From positions 1,302,001-1,366,000 of the forward strand of contig NZ_AQQV01000001.1 of NCBI RefSeq assembly GCF_002088235.1: DNA of 64,000 nt. Reading direction: 5' to 3'. Position numbers and translations under genes: made by a program. The notes beneath the pieces are model-generated. The model was not told where the DNA came from and did no database searches. It was given only the letters and a program-made list of their open reading frames with translations. Numbering within the stretch: the stretch's first letter is position 1; each line of letters begins with the position of its first letter. This stretch comes from Oceanococcus atlanticus. Its GTDB lineage: Bacteria; Pseudomonadota; Gammaproteobacteria; Nevskiales; Oceanococcaceae. Positions 42,787 through 51,125 of the stretch are shown here, in pieces.

Positions 42787-42879
42787 CTACACGTTGCAGG
42801 TGACATTTGACCCGCTGCCGATTTTTGCTGCCGCAAAAACGGCCATCGCCTCAAATGCACCTGAACGTGGGCGTTGGGC
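42781..42879 (+). other. attC recombination site
   Basis: This 99-nt site runs from a weak left core ACATAAC (42781-42787) to a perfect right core GTTGGGC (42873-42879). The inverted body includes GTTGCAGGTGACATTTGACC and the matching right arm, with a TTTTTGCTGCCGCAAAAAC tip. Confidence 0.8.
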
Positions 42880-42897
42880 GTCAAAGACAGGGCACAG

Positions 42898-43575
42898 ATG
42901 CTAGCCGATGAAATAATCGACAGAAGCGATGCGCCAGGACTGATCCTGCGCAAGCTATCACCTCACGTGCTCAGTGAGTTGATCCAAGCCATTCTCACTG
43001 ATGTTCGTGAGCTGAGCCGAATATGTGCCAGGAGTTTTTTGCATTCAACCGGCATCTTTAAGCTTGTTCTCTCAGAATCAACCTACAGCTCATCTGAAGT
43101 TAGGTTGCACGTTTGGAAAAGCGGTTGTGTGTTTCCCTCAGGCAGCAATTATGAGAGCGTTCATAATCATAGATGGCACTTCTGCTCTCGGATACTTCAG
43201 GGCACATTCTGTAAGGAACTATTTGTCGTAAGTAATGCAGGTCCAGGCAGCTTCTCGCACTATCGTTTCGAAGCGACAGCGCCCGGGCAGCTCAATACCG
43301 TGACCGAGCGCGGAAGCTGCGATTTGCAAACCTCCTTTAGAGTTCATCTCTTCCCTGGGCAAACGTACGAAATGGCACCAAGCGCATATCATCTAATAAA
43401 GCCAGTAGATGAGAACTTCTCTGCGACCTTGTTTGTTCGAGGTCCATACGAGACAAATGGAACTGACGTCTTTCTGCCGGCTGAAATGTCGTTGCATGAG
43501 GCTAGTTCCAAAAGTATTGAGCCCATAGAGCCAAACCAAGTAAAGAATTTGCTGCAGGTGATTCAACGTGACTGA
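42898..43575 (+). CDS. Cupin-like cassette protein
   Basis: This 225-residue protein has a double-stranded beta-helix pattern. A metal-binding motif is visible in YESVHNHRWHFCSRILQG (His-x-His), and a second half contains FPGQTYEMAPSAYHLIKPV, which could supply the last histidine. This resembles cysteine-dioxygenase-type cupins, but the substrate is unknown. I prefer the ATG at 42898; the TTG at 42874 lies in the attC core. The last 8 nt overlap the next gene, a membrane protein in the same cassette. Confidence 0.65.
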   Translation: MLADEIIDRSDAPGLILRKLSPHVLSELIQAILTDVRELSRICARSFLHSTGIFKLVLSESTYSSSEVRLHVWKSGCVFPSGSNYESVHNHRWHFCSRILQGTFCKELFVVSNAGPGSFSHYRFEATAPGQLNTVTERGSCDLQTSFRVHLFPGQTYEMAPSAYHLIKPVDENFSATLFVRGPYETNGTDVFLPAEMSLHEASSKSIEPIEPNQVKNLLQVIQRD

Positions 43576-44221
43576 GGACGAGAAACAACGAACTTGGGAA
43601 ATGTACTTGTCTCTTGGCGAGGGTGAACGACACTTCAATTCCTTGGAAAGTAAGTATCGTACCTTGGCATCTACTTGGCTATTGGCAATGTTTGTCGGAA
43701 TCGGGTTCATTTTTACGCGGCCGGAAGTATCAAGCCAGTTCGACCCATATCTCGTTTCGGCGGCCGCTGGCATAGTTGCTTGCGTCGGGCTGCTGCTGCT
43801 GTGGAACATCGATATTCGAGTGTGTCACCAACTCTTGGATGCTCATTTTGTACAAGCGTTAGTGCTCGAACGAGATCATGATTGGCTCCCACCGATTCGA
43901 ACCAAAATGGTGTTCTCTCAGTATGTTGACCCCGAACACGTTAGGCCTGACGGTGGTGTAATGCGTCGAATCAAGATGTTCTACGTTGGTATGGTCGGCG
44001 CGCCGAGCTTGGTCGCCTCTGTTTCACTCGTTTCGCACATTGCATCGACAAGCGACAATCTGTGTCTCCTGGTAGGTATTTCCGTCATCGCTTTTCTCGC
44101 TGCTTGTATCGCTCCGGTCTACGTATGGAAGAACTCGAAAAGCCCGTTGTTAGGTGGCTACATTTCAACTCACAAAGCATCTGCGATTGCTCGATTGAAA
44201 GCCGAGCTGCACGCGGATTGA
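43568..44221 (+). CDS. Cassette membrane protein coupled to the cupin gene
   Basis: This 217-residue protein starts with GTG inside the 3' end of the cupin gene. It has four hydrophobic segments (about residues 35-52, 63-82, 143-160 and 165-185). The soluble loop between the pairs is about 60 residues. No family is recognised. Pairing of a soluble cytosolic protein with a membrane protein in one cassette parallels the caspase cassette of array 1. Confidence 0.75.
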   Translation: MTEDEKQRTWEMYLSLGEGERHFNSLESKYRTLASTWLLAMFVGIGFIFTRPEVSSQFDPYLVSAAAGIVACVGLLLLWNIDIRVCHQLLDAHFVQALVLERDHDWLPPIRTKMVFSQYVDPEHVRPDGGVMRRIKMFYVGMVGAPSLVASVSLVSHIASTSDNLCLLVGISVIAFLAACIAPVYVWKNSKSPLLGGYISTHKASAIARLKAELHAD

Positions 44222-44222
44222 C

Positions 44223-44321
44223 GCCCAACAAATCGCTGCAGGTGACGTTTGACCCGCCACCTACTTTTGCTATCGCAAAAGCAGGCGTCGCCTCAAACGC
44301 ACCTGAGCTCTGGCGTTGGGC
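44223..44321 (+). other. attC recombination site
   Basis: The cores GCCCAAC (44223-44229) and GTTGGGC (44315-44321) are perfect complements and fit consensus. The 99-nt body folds on itself, with GCTGCAGGTG facing CACCTGAGCT and a CTTTTGC...GCAAAAG tip. Confidence 0.9.
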
Positions 44322-44348
44322 ACCTGGTTGGAGAACGAGGAGAATTTG

Positions 44349-45590
44349 ATGCAAATGAACAAAAAACCGTGGCCCCTGAGATCAACACATGGGGTACGGG
44401 ATCGCATTAACACCAACCCGGACTTTCAGCGACCTGCGGTTTGGAGCAAGGCTCAAAAGCAACTGCTGATTGACACGATCCTCCGAGATTACGACATTCC
44501 AAAGCTGTATTGGAGGAAGGTTGGCACCAAGCCTGATATTTATGACGTGGTCGATGGGCAACAGAGACTCCGAGCGATATGGGAGTTCTTCGACGGCGAA
44601 TTTACGCTCCCGAAAGATGCCGATCAGATCGATGGCGAGGACGTTGCTGGCCTGCTCTACGATAACTTGCCAGACGACATCAGGATGCGCTTCGACGTAT
44701 ACGCACTCGACGTTGTAGTTCTCGAAGATAGTGACGAAGACGAAGTGCGTGAGATGTTTCTCCGGCTTCAAAATGGGACGTCACTAAAGGCTCAAGAAAA
44801 ACGAAATGCTTACCCGGGCCGAATGCGCGACTTCGTTCGCAAAGCCTCCAAGCATAAGTTTTTTGAATCCGTTGGCTTCGCCAATGCACGGTTCAATCAC
44901 GACCTTGTGGCAGCACAGCTTGTTGCTTTGGAATTGGCTGGAGGTCCGACAAATGTAAAGAACGCTGACCTCAACCGAATGTACCGCGACCACGCCGACT
45001 TCGATGCAACATCTTCGGATGCGAAGGCGGTAAGTAGAACGCTGAATACTCTCCTGGAGATTTTTCCAGAAGTAACGCCAGAACTTACAAGATTCAATGT
45101 CGTAGCTCTCTATTGTGTTGTTTCTGAGCTGATGAACCAGTACAGCTTTCAGGATGCGCGGCAACTTATCCACGATTGGTTTCTTGGATTTGAGGAACAA
45201 CGCCGCATTAACGACGAAAAGCCCGATGATGAGATTGACCCGGAATGGTCAAGCTATAAGGAGAAAATTAGTCACAGTACAGATGCTGCGGACTCGATCC
45301 GTTGGCGAATGGAATTCATGCTAAGGCACTTCGTGGACGCAAATCCTGGAATCGAAACGAAAGACAATCAGCGAGCCTTCACTCAGGCACAACGCCTCGC
45401 CGTTTTTCGGCGAGACAAAGGGCACTGCCAGCTAAAGATCAAGTGCGACGGGGCAAAGTTGTCCTGGGACGACTGGCATTGTGATCACATAATTCCATGG
45501 ACTGCTGGTGGGAAAACAACAGTTGAGAATGCCCATGTGGCATGTGCGTCTTGCAACCTATCAAAGGGCGCTTCTCAAGCGGAGGCGTGA
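44349..45590 (+). CDS. DUF262-HNH endonuclease (GmrSD-like)
   Basis: This 413-residue protein has an N-terminal DUF262/ParB-like nucleotide-binding domain with FQRPAVWSKAQKQLLIDTIL and VVDGQQRLRA. A helical middle follows, then a C-terminal HNH nuclease (CQLKIKCDG, WHCDHIIPWTAGG, ENAHVACASCNLSKG). GmrSD-type enzymes of this architecture cut modified phage DNA, so restriction is likely. The ATG at 44349 follows GAGGAGA. It is one cassette of array 2, closed by a truncated attC. Confidence 0.88.
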   Translation: MQMNKKPWPLRSTHGVRDRINTNPDFQRPAVWSKAQKQLLIDTILRDYDIPKLYWRKVGTKPDIYDVVDGQQRLRAIWEFFDGEFTLPKDADQIDGEDVAGLLYDNLPDDIRMRFDVYALDVVVLEDSDEDEVREMFLRLQNGTSLKAQEKRNAYPGRMRDFVRKASKHKFFESVGFANARFNHDLVAAQLVALELAGGPTNVKNADLNRMYRDHADFDATSSDAKAVSRTLNTLLEIFPEVTPELTRFNVVALYCVVSELMNQYSFQDARQLIHDWFLGFEEQRRINDEKPDDEIDPEWSSYKEKISHSTDAADSIRWRMEFMLRHFVDANPGIETKDNQRAFTQAQRLAVFRRDKGHCQLKIKCDGAKLSWDDWHCDHIIPWTAGGKTTVENAHVACASCNLSKGASQAEA

Positions 45591-45594
45591 CGGT

Positions 45595-45631
45595 GCCCAA
45601 CAACACGTTGCAGGCGTCATAGGGCAGCGCT
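45595..45631 (+). other. Truncated attC site
   Basis: The left core GCCCAAC (45595-45601) and the ACGTTGCAGGCGT arm match the other sites, but the sequence leaves the attC pattern before the right half, and the next reading frame begins at 45632. Cassette fusion by deletion is likely. Confidence 0.55.
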
Positions 45632-46384
45632 TTGCTACTTCCGGAAAAAGATGAGCGCGTCCGGTTCCTGGAGTCGCATCTGGAGCATCTAATCTTTCAT
45701 GCTCGCGAATGGGTCTCAACCTCCGGTGCTTTAACGCATCTGAAAAGTGGACTCGCGGCAAGGTATTACGTCTTGCGTCATTGTAGGGAGTATTTGGAGC
45801 GTACCTGCTACGTCAAAAAATCTGGTCCACTTTCACCTAGTACAGCTACCGAGGCCGCGTTGCATCTGAATGGCTACTACTTGAATCTTCGGGGTGCGTT
45901 AGACAACTTGGCTTGGATGCTCCAGTTTGAATTTAAGATCCTTCCAAGCACCACTGAGGAATCCGGCGCCAGAATGAAAGTTCACCTCTTTGGAGACAAG
46001 TTTCTGAGCTCCGTCAGAAGCCGATCACCGAATCACGCCAAGCACCTATCCGCGATGAAGGCATGGGGATTGGACCTTGCAGCGTTGAGGGACCCAGCGG
46101 CACATCGCATTCCGTTGTACGTCCCGCCTGGCGTGGTTTCGGCCCAAGAGCAAGTTGACGAGTTTCAGCGCCTTGACGCTCTTTCCGGGACGCCAGAAGA
46201 GGAACTCGGAGGGAAGCGGCGTATCGAGATCATAATTGAGGCCCAACAAGTTGCATCATTCGCGCCTGTGTTCTGCGTAACCTCAGCAACTGAAAACAAA
46301 GTCTATAGCATTCCCAAACAGTTGCTATACGATCATCGCCGGTACCTTCATTTGGCGAGAAAATTGCTGGAGGCGTTCAGATGA
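45632..46384 (+). CDS. Hypothetical HEPN-like cassette protein
   Basis: This 250-residue soluble protein starts with TTG directly after the truncated attC, so its original N-terminus or ribosome site may be lost. A helical first half includes HLNGYYLNLRGALDNLAWML, and a later block reads LRDPAAHRIPLYVPPGVV, a combination seen in uncharacterised HEPN-like proteins as far as I can judge. The stop lies 1 nt before the next attC core. Confidence 0.65.
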   Translation: MLLPEKDERVRFLESHLEHLIFHAREWVSTSGALTHLKSGLAARYYVLRHCREYLERTCYVKKSGPLSPSTATEAALHLNGYYLNLRGALDNLAWMLQFEFKILPSTTEESGARMKVHLFGDKFLSSVRSRSPNHAKHLSAMKAWGLDLAALRDPAAHRIPLYVPPGVVSAQEQVDEFQRLDALSGTPEEELGGKRRIEIIIEAQQVASFAPVFCVTSATENKVYSIPKQLLYDHRRYLHLARKLLEAFR

Positions 46385-46385
46385 C

Positions 46386-46484
46386 GCCCAACAAATCGCT
46401 GCAGGTGACGTTTGACCCGCCGCCCACTTTTGCTACCGCAAAAGCAGGCGCCGCCTCAAACGCAACTGAGCTCAGGCGTTGGGC
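46386..46484 (+). other. attC recombination site
   Basis: Perfect cores GCCCAAC (46386-46392) and GTTGGGC (46478-46484) bound a 99-nt body almost the same as that at 44223-44321, including the CTTTTGC...GCAAAAG tip. Confidence 0.9.
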
Positions 46485-46502
46485 GTCACAGGAGTTCGCA
46501 GC

Positions 46503-46832
46503 ATGAGCGAAGAAGCAGCATGGGCACTCATTGGTGCCACTGTCGGCATTTTAGGTAGCGGGATCGTTAACTGGCTGCTACAGGGACGGCAATTTGAGCA
46601 CGAAAAAACAATGTTCGATCTTCAGCACAGAAGCGCATCTACGGTGAAGGAGATTTTTGACGAGATGCTCAATCATCAAAAATTTGTCGAGCGATCCTTC
46701 AAGGCTCTACAGAGTCGCGTCGGAGGCTATACCGACGATGAGCTGAGGCAATTCCTTCTAGAACTCGGCGCTCAGAAAATCGACAAGAATGGTGAGGAGC
46801 GTTGGTATCTACGCTCAAGGAAAGACGAATGA
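46503..46832 (+). CDS. Small membrane-anchored cassette protein
   Basis: This 109-residue protein has an N-terminal membrane segment (AAWALIGATVGILGSGIVNWLL) followed by a charged helical tail (FEHEKTMFDLQHRSASTVKE). The layout resembles the first cassette protein of array 1. Function is unknown. The ATG at 46503 lies 18 nt after the attC core. No attC separates it from the next gene. Confidence 0.65.
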   Translation: MSEEAAWALIGATVGILGSGIVNWLLQGRQFEHEKTMFDLQHRSASTVKEIFDEMLNHQKFVERSFKALQSRVGGYTDDELRQFLLELGAQKIDKNGEERWYLRSRKDE

Positions 46833-46895
46833 ATCTCGAATAAATAGCGCGAATGGCCTTAGGAGATCCTGCCCTACAAACAAAGGGGACGCACT

Positions 46896-47150
46896 ATGCA
46901 AAAGACGTTGATGACACCTGAAGAGATAGTAAACGCGCTCAACTCTGCGATGGCAAACTCCGGAGCGCTCGACGGCGATTGTAAGGAATGCCAGGTGCGG
47001 AGAATCGGCCGCGTTACCGAACAAGAAGCTGGGCAATTGGGACGGAACTGGAACGTTGAAATGGTCAACGGTGAGTGTCTTGGTGAGTGCATGGCGGTTC
47101 TCACTGAAGTAGCGAAAGAAGTGGGCCGCAAACTTGACGCTTCCTGGTAA
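46896..47150 (+). CDS. Small Cys-containing cassette protein
   Basis: This 84-residue soluble protein has an alpha-beta-alpha-like pattern: a helix (TPEEIVNALNSAMANSG), strands with CKECQVRRIGRV and NWNVEMVNGECLGEC, and a C-terminal helix. It has four cysteines and a G+C content above its neighbours. An AAGGGGA ribosome site precedes the ATG. No family is recognised. Its cassette also contains the small membrane protein upstream and closes at a truncated attC. Confidence 0.65.
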   Translation: MQKTLMTPEEIVNALNSAMANSGALDGDCKECQVRRIGRVTEQEAGQLGRNWNVEMVNGECLGECMAVLTEVAKEVGRKLDASW

Positions 47151-47161
47151 CCACGCGTGCC

Positions 47162-47188
47162 GCCCAACAAATCGCTGCAGCCGACGAT
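47162..47188 (+). other. Truncated attC site
   Basis: The left core GCCCAAC (47162-47168) and arm AAATCGCTGCAG match the full sites, but the body and right core are missing and a new reading frame begins at 47189. Confidence 0.55.
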
Positions 47189-47557
47189 GTGCTGACGGCT
47201 ATCCTTCTTTTTTCGGGCGCCCTTGTCGTCGTCGTGATTGCTGTGTTCGCCATTGATGGGCTTTCGGCGTTCGATACGGTAATTGAGTCTGAGTCCCTGG
47301 TGTCGCTCGTCGCGGCCATCCTGTTGCTGACTTTGGCGTTTTACCCGGCATTCGACTATTCGGGCTCGGAGCTAATTGGGCCATCGGTTGCACGTTTGCG
47401 GGCATTCTCCATTCCCGCCACGCTCGGGGTATGCTTGGTTGCGCTGCCTAATTGGTTCGGGTCGTTACGTTTTCTGGAGGTATTTGGCGCACGCACCATC
47501 CGCAGTATAGGTTGGGGCTGCTTGGGGCTCGGCTACGTTTTTCTGGTGCTTCTATGA
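47189..47557 (+). CDS. Small multispanning membrane protein
   Basis: This 122-residue hydrophobic protein has four predicted membrane segments (starting about residues 3, 38, 72 and 100). The GTG start directly follows a truncated attC, so the native start may be lost. It is the last cassette of array 2; GCCCAAC follows 6 nt after the stop. No family is recognised. Confidence 0.65.
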   Translation: MLTAILLFSGALVVVVIAVFAIDGLSAFDTVIESESLVSLVAAILLLTLAFYPAFDYSGSELIGPSVARLRAFSIPATLGVCLVALPNWFGSLRFLEVFGARTIRSIGWGCLGLGYVFLVLL

Positions 47558-47563
47558 GCAGCC

Positions 47564-47695
47564 GCCCAACAACAGTTTGTGAACTGCTAAATACAAACCG
47601 AGAAACCTACTTCCGATTATCGGGCTCGCCTTAGCCAACTTAGGCTCTTGTGTCGATGCCACGATCGTCGCATGTGGTTTTAATTTCAGCTATTG
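47564..47695 (+). repeat. Right boundary of array 2
   Basis: This begins with the attC left core GCCCAAC (47564-47570), then runs with sequence similar to 27206-27345, including TCGCCTT, TTGTGTCGATGCCACGATCG and CAGCTATT. The shared boundary ends near 47695, and 47696-47883 holds no recognisable gene. Confidence 0.6.
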
Positions 47696-47883
47696 GCTGA
47701 CAGAAGTCGCCCCAAAGCGAAAGGTGTGGTAACCGCGGCTAAATGCCTGCAAGTATCCAAATGGATCAACACCCTAGCGATTGATGCACTAAACGACCGT
47801 GCCCGGTTCAACGGCGTTGCTATTTTTGGGGTAGCAATAACCACGCCCCCCTTGTAGATTCAGTCTCAATGACAGGGGGAGCC

Positions 47884-48996
47884 ATGAATAAATTAGCAGC
47901 GGTATGGGGCTTGTACTTGCTCGTGCAGATTTGGCCGGCTGAGGCTCGCACGCTCTGGGTTTTAGGTGGCCGCCATCACGAAGCGATGACTTTCGATGCC
48001 ATGCACTGCGCGGACAGCGCGCAATCGGCACCGGCCGCCTGTGTACCGCGGCCTGAGGGCTGGGACGTCGCGCTGGATCTTTCGAGCGTGGGGCTTGGTG
48101 TGTGGTCGGAGCGCGCAGCAAGAAATGCAGTCCGATGGCCCGATGACCCCGCCTCTGAGCTGAGCTTGGGTAACCCAATGGGATTTGTTCGTTGGTCGTG
48201 GAACCTGGTGCTGGGTGGATGTGGTGGCAAGGGAAGCACTCTAACCACGGGGCTGCGGTGCAGTTCACACTACGGAAATCTGCAGTACCTGCATGCAATG
48301 AGCGCCAGCAAAGGGGATAGGGCCGAGGATACTAAGGAGAAGATGCTGGCTTGGACCAAATATCTGCTCCTAGTATTACAGGATGCGCCACAAGCGGGCG
48401 GCGGCACGTTCATCGAGCAAAATCACTGCACCTACTGGGCGTCAGAACAGCGGCAGGGCAACCCCATTGCCGAGGACATGATGCCCGATGGCCCGACCGG
48501 CTTCCCTTGCGTGGTCGACAAAGGCGAACCGTGGATCGTGGCATCACTGTTCGCGTTCTACTGCACCTACAATATCTACACATGCGATGTGAATTTGTCC
48601 GAGCAGACGGTCAAGAGCCGCGCGCTAGGAGCGATCCTTCACCTGATCCAGGATTCGTTCACGCAGGGGCATGCCTTGCGTGGTGACTGCTGCATGGGCG
48701 TCGAGGATGCGGACTTGGCTGCCTATCAATGCGCCCCTATTCAGCAATTCAACGTCTACGGATTGCAAAATAAGGGGCGTCACAAGGCCGCTGACAAGGA
48801 GCCAGTCGCGGGTGAGTCATGTCGAACCGTCGACATGGTGCACGACCCCATTACCAGCGCCGCGCGAATTCTATGGGAGTTGAAAACAAGGGGCGTGACT
48901 GACGGAGCTATCGACACGGTGCTCGACTATGTCGACACGGACATCCTGCGGCTGGTCGAGGCTCCGACACCGGGGGATGCCGGAAGCGGCTTTTGA
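47884..48996 (+). CDS. Exported putative phospholipase C/S1-P1-like zinc enzyme
   Basis: This 370-residue protein has a signal peptide (MNKLAAVWGLYLLVQIWPAEA, cleaved near EA-RT). After cleavage an early GRHHEAMTFDAMH supplies histidines. A later HLIQDSFTQGHALR has the H-x3-D-x4-H arrangement of zinc-dependent phospholipase C and S1/P1 nuclease-like exported proteins. At least nine cysteines suggest disulfides. The ATG at 47884 follows AGGGGGA. A lipoprotein hydrolase gene follows, so a paired lipolytic function is possible. Enzyme class is inferred from the motif only. Confidence 0.65.
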   Translation: MNKLAAVWGLYLLVQIWPAEARTLWVLGGRHHEAMTFDAMHCADSAQSAPAACVPRPEGWDVALDLSSVGLGVWSERAARNAVRWPDDPASELSLGNPMGFVRWSWNLVLGGCGGKGSTLTTGLRCSSHYGNLQYLHAMSASKGDRAEDTKEKMLAWTKYLLLVLQDAPQAGGGTFIEQNHCTYWASEQRQGNPIAEDMMPDGPTGFPCVVDKGEPWIVASLFAFYCTYNIYTCDVNLSEQTVKSRALGAILHLIQDSFTQGHALRGDCCMGVEDADLAAYQCAPIQQFNVYGLQNKGRHKAADKEPVAGESCRTVDMVHDPITSAARILWELKTRGVTDGAIDTVLDYVDTDILRLVEAPTPGDAGSGF

Positions 48997-49178
48997 TGCG
49001 CTGAGCTCCCACAAGAAAACCCCGAAGTTAGGTTGTGCGACGGGTTTGGGGCAGGCGGGTAGTATTCACTAGTAGCGACGAACAAAAGAGGCTTTCTGAG
49101 TGTTCCAGGGCTTGTTGATGGGCGGTATACAGGTTCGATGGGCTAAGCAGACGGAAATTAAACTAAGGGAGTGACGGC

Positions 49179-50474
49179 ATGATGAGGCGATTTTCCGGGG
49201 CCGTTAGCATGGGATTGATGTTGTTGGTGCTGAGTGGATGCGTGTCTACCCAAGCGTACCGCACACCATATGCCAAGAAGAATCCTGCCCCAAACCACAT
49301 CATCCTCGGGGACACTGGATCGCGGGCAGACCTGTTCTTCGTCGAATTCGACGATGAGGGTTGGATGTACGGGGACGCCCAATTGAATGACGTCCTCAAG
49401 GAACTGGATAGCGTCGACGTCTGCGAAACGCCGCCGATTATTTTGACTTTCGCCCACGGCTGGAAGCACAACGCCAAGCCGGGTAACGAAAATGTCGAAC
49501 TGGTAAGTGCCGCCGTGGGCGAGTTGGCGCGCTTGGTACCCGACCGACGCGTCATTGCGGTGTACGTTGGCTGGAAAGGTCAGTCGCAACCAATTCCGAT
49601 TCTCCAAGAATTGGGGACGTTTTACTCCCGCAAGGCAGCAGCCTCTCGCGTGGGTTACACCGGTGCCTCGCTACTGTTTGGCGCCCTGGAACGTAAGAAG
49701 GGGGAATTGGTTGCCGATTCGCTCAAGTGCTTGCCGGTCAGTGGGGACGAGAAAAACCGGGTGCCCTTGCCCTACATGGTCAGCATCGGCCACAGCTTTG
49801 GCAGCCTGCTGACTTACAGCGCCTATCAGGGTGCTCTTCCCGGACGGATGCAGACGCTGGCTAGCCTCGAGAAGGAGGAAGACAGAGCGGCGTACATGGC
49901 GGACAAGGCCAACATGGTAGTGCTGCTCAATACAGCGATGGAAGCGTCTCGCGCCCAGCCTATAATGCAGATCCCCGATTCCTCCTGCAGCGGTCGGTGC
50001 AAAACCATGCTGTTAGCGGTCACTGCGAAATCTGATCTGGCTACGCGGTTCGCGTTCATATTAGGGCAGAGTTCAAGTGAGCTGTTCGCGAACGTCGGGC
50101 AGCGGAAGTTGGAAGGCCTAAGCCAATGGTGGGCCAGCAGACAAACGCTGGGGCACTACAAACCGTTCGTGACGGGGAAAGTTGACTTCGAGGAATTGCC
50201 TGAAGGCAGCGAGCGCTTGGGCAAGTGTTACTTGCAACCGAAAGATCGTGAGGTGGCGCCGATTGACCCCGAAGACGTACCCCGGACCTTCTGTGGCTAC
50301 ACGATCTGGGACCACATCGACAATGCAGCCGTAGACAATCCACGGATTCAGGTGCTGTCTGCCGAGGAAGCCGTTGGCGATGGGCACGGGTTGGAGGTGA
50401 ACCTGGTCAACCTGATGTACTTGGCGCTGAATGTAATCGCTGAAGAAGAACGGCTTAACTTGAAAAGCCGGTAG
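49179..50474 (+). CDS. Lipoprotein alpha/beta hydrolase
   Basis: This 431-residue protein has a lipoprotein signal ending in LVLSGC, so it is probably anchored at the outer membrane. The hydrolase core has IILTFAHGWKHNA (oxyanion strand), then the nucleophile elbow SIGHSFGSLLTYSA (Ser in GHSFG). The catalytic His is probably near EAVGDGHGLEVNLVN. Lipase or esterase activity is inferred. A broken copy of this gene lies at 27986-28280, after array 1, while this intact copy follows array 2 and the zinc-enzyme gene. Confidence 0.8.
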   Translation: MMRRFSGAVSMGLMLLVLSGCVSTQAYRTPYAKKNPAPNHIILGDTGSRADLFFVEFDDEGWMYGDAQLNDVLKELDSVDVCETPPIILTFAHGWKHNAKPGNENVELVSAAVGELARLVPDRRVIAVYVGWKGQSQPIPILQELGTFYSRKAAASRVGYTGASLLFGALERKKGELVADSLKCLPVSGDEKNRVPLPYMVSIGHSFGSLLTYSAYQGALPGRMQTLASLEKEEDRAAYMADKANMVVLLNTAMEASRAQPIMQIPDSSCSGRCKTMLLAVTAKSDLATRFAFILGQSSSELFANVGQRKLEGLSQWWASRQTLGHYKPFVTGKVDFEELPEGSERLGKCYLQPKDREVAPIDPEDVPRTFCGYTIWDHIDNAAVDNPRIQVLSAEEAVGDGHGLEVNLVNLMYLALNVIAEEERLNLKSR

Positions 50475-50579
50475 GCCATCACTGCCCCGGCGTACTCAGC
50501 CTACTTACGTCACGCCGGCAGAGAATTATCGGCGCGAGGCGCGGGTGATATTTCAAAGCGCCTGCACTCATCTTTGCAA

Positions 50580-50743
50580 CGGTCAATGCTCCGCTCTCTC
50601 GGCCCACGCGACTTGATGCACCAGGTGGAGTTCAGCTGGGGCAGCTACCACTTTTTTCTGAGTGCTTCGCGGGCTACCTCCTGCTACAACCGGGGCTCCT
50701 TCAGAAGCTTTTTCAGCCGCACGTTTTCCCTCTCCAAATCCTT
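50580..50743 (-). pseudogene. IS3-family OrfA remnant
   Basis: The leftward translation KDLERENVRLKKLLKEPRL, a stop, then QEVAREALRKKW matches the coiled-coil C-terminus of IS3-family OrfA (leucine-zipper type ERENxRLKKLL). Stop codons interrupt it, and the helix-turn-helix part and OrfB are missing. Confidence 0.65.
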
Positions 50744-51125
50744 CCGGTGTATTTCGTCCGGAACCTACCCCTGCCGAAGTTGCCACACCAGAGGTAAAAG
50801 CCGCTCTGCGAGAAGCCATGCAGGTGGCAGAACTGCTTCAACGGGATTCCCTAATCAGCTTGCTGAGGACTGCTAACGATCTGTTCTTGGCCGTAGCGCT
50901 TCTTCATGCTCAATCCCCTGCCTGTGCCGCGACGATTGGACTCCAAAACAAAGTGCTGATCAGAATCGGGGACACCCAATCCTACTGTCGACTTCAATAG
51001 TTTTTCGCGCCAAAGGTACTGGAACACACTGAAGATCCTAATCTTTTGTGGAATTCGTGCTCCACGGATTTTCTCGCAATACTGTCGCTTGGTGCTGCCG
51101 TGGCGAAATGCCCCGGAATGTTGGG
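50744..51125. other. Stretch without a recognisable gene
   Basis: A rightward open frame crosses it (LREAMQVAELLQRDSLISLL), but it begins within the IS3 remnant, lacks a plausible start and has no recognised family. I see no regulatory element that I can support. Confidence 0.3.

Noticed and set aside
24220..47695. CRISPR array
   Set aside because: The repeated units are single attC-like sites separated by different genes, not short regular repeats with spacers.
50662..51000. 112-residue rightward frame after the hydrolase
   Set aside because: Its first half is antisense to an IS3 OrfA remnant and the rest has no plausible start or family.
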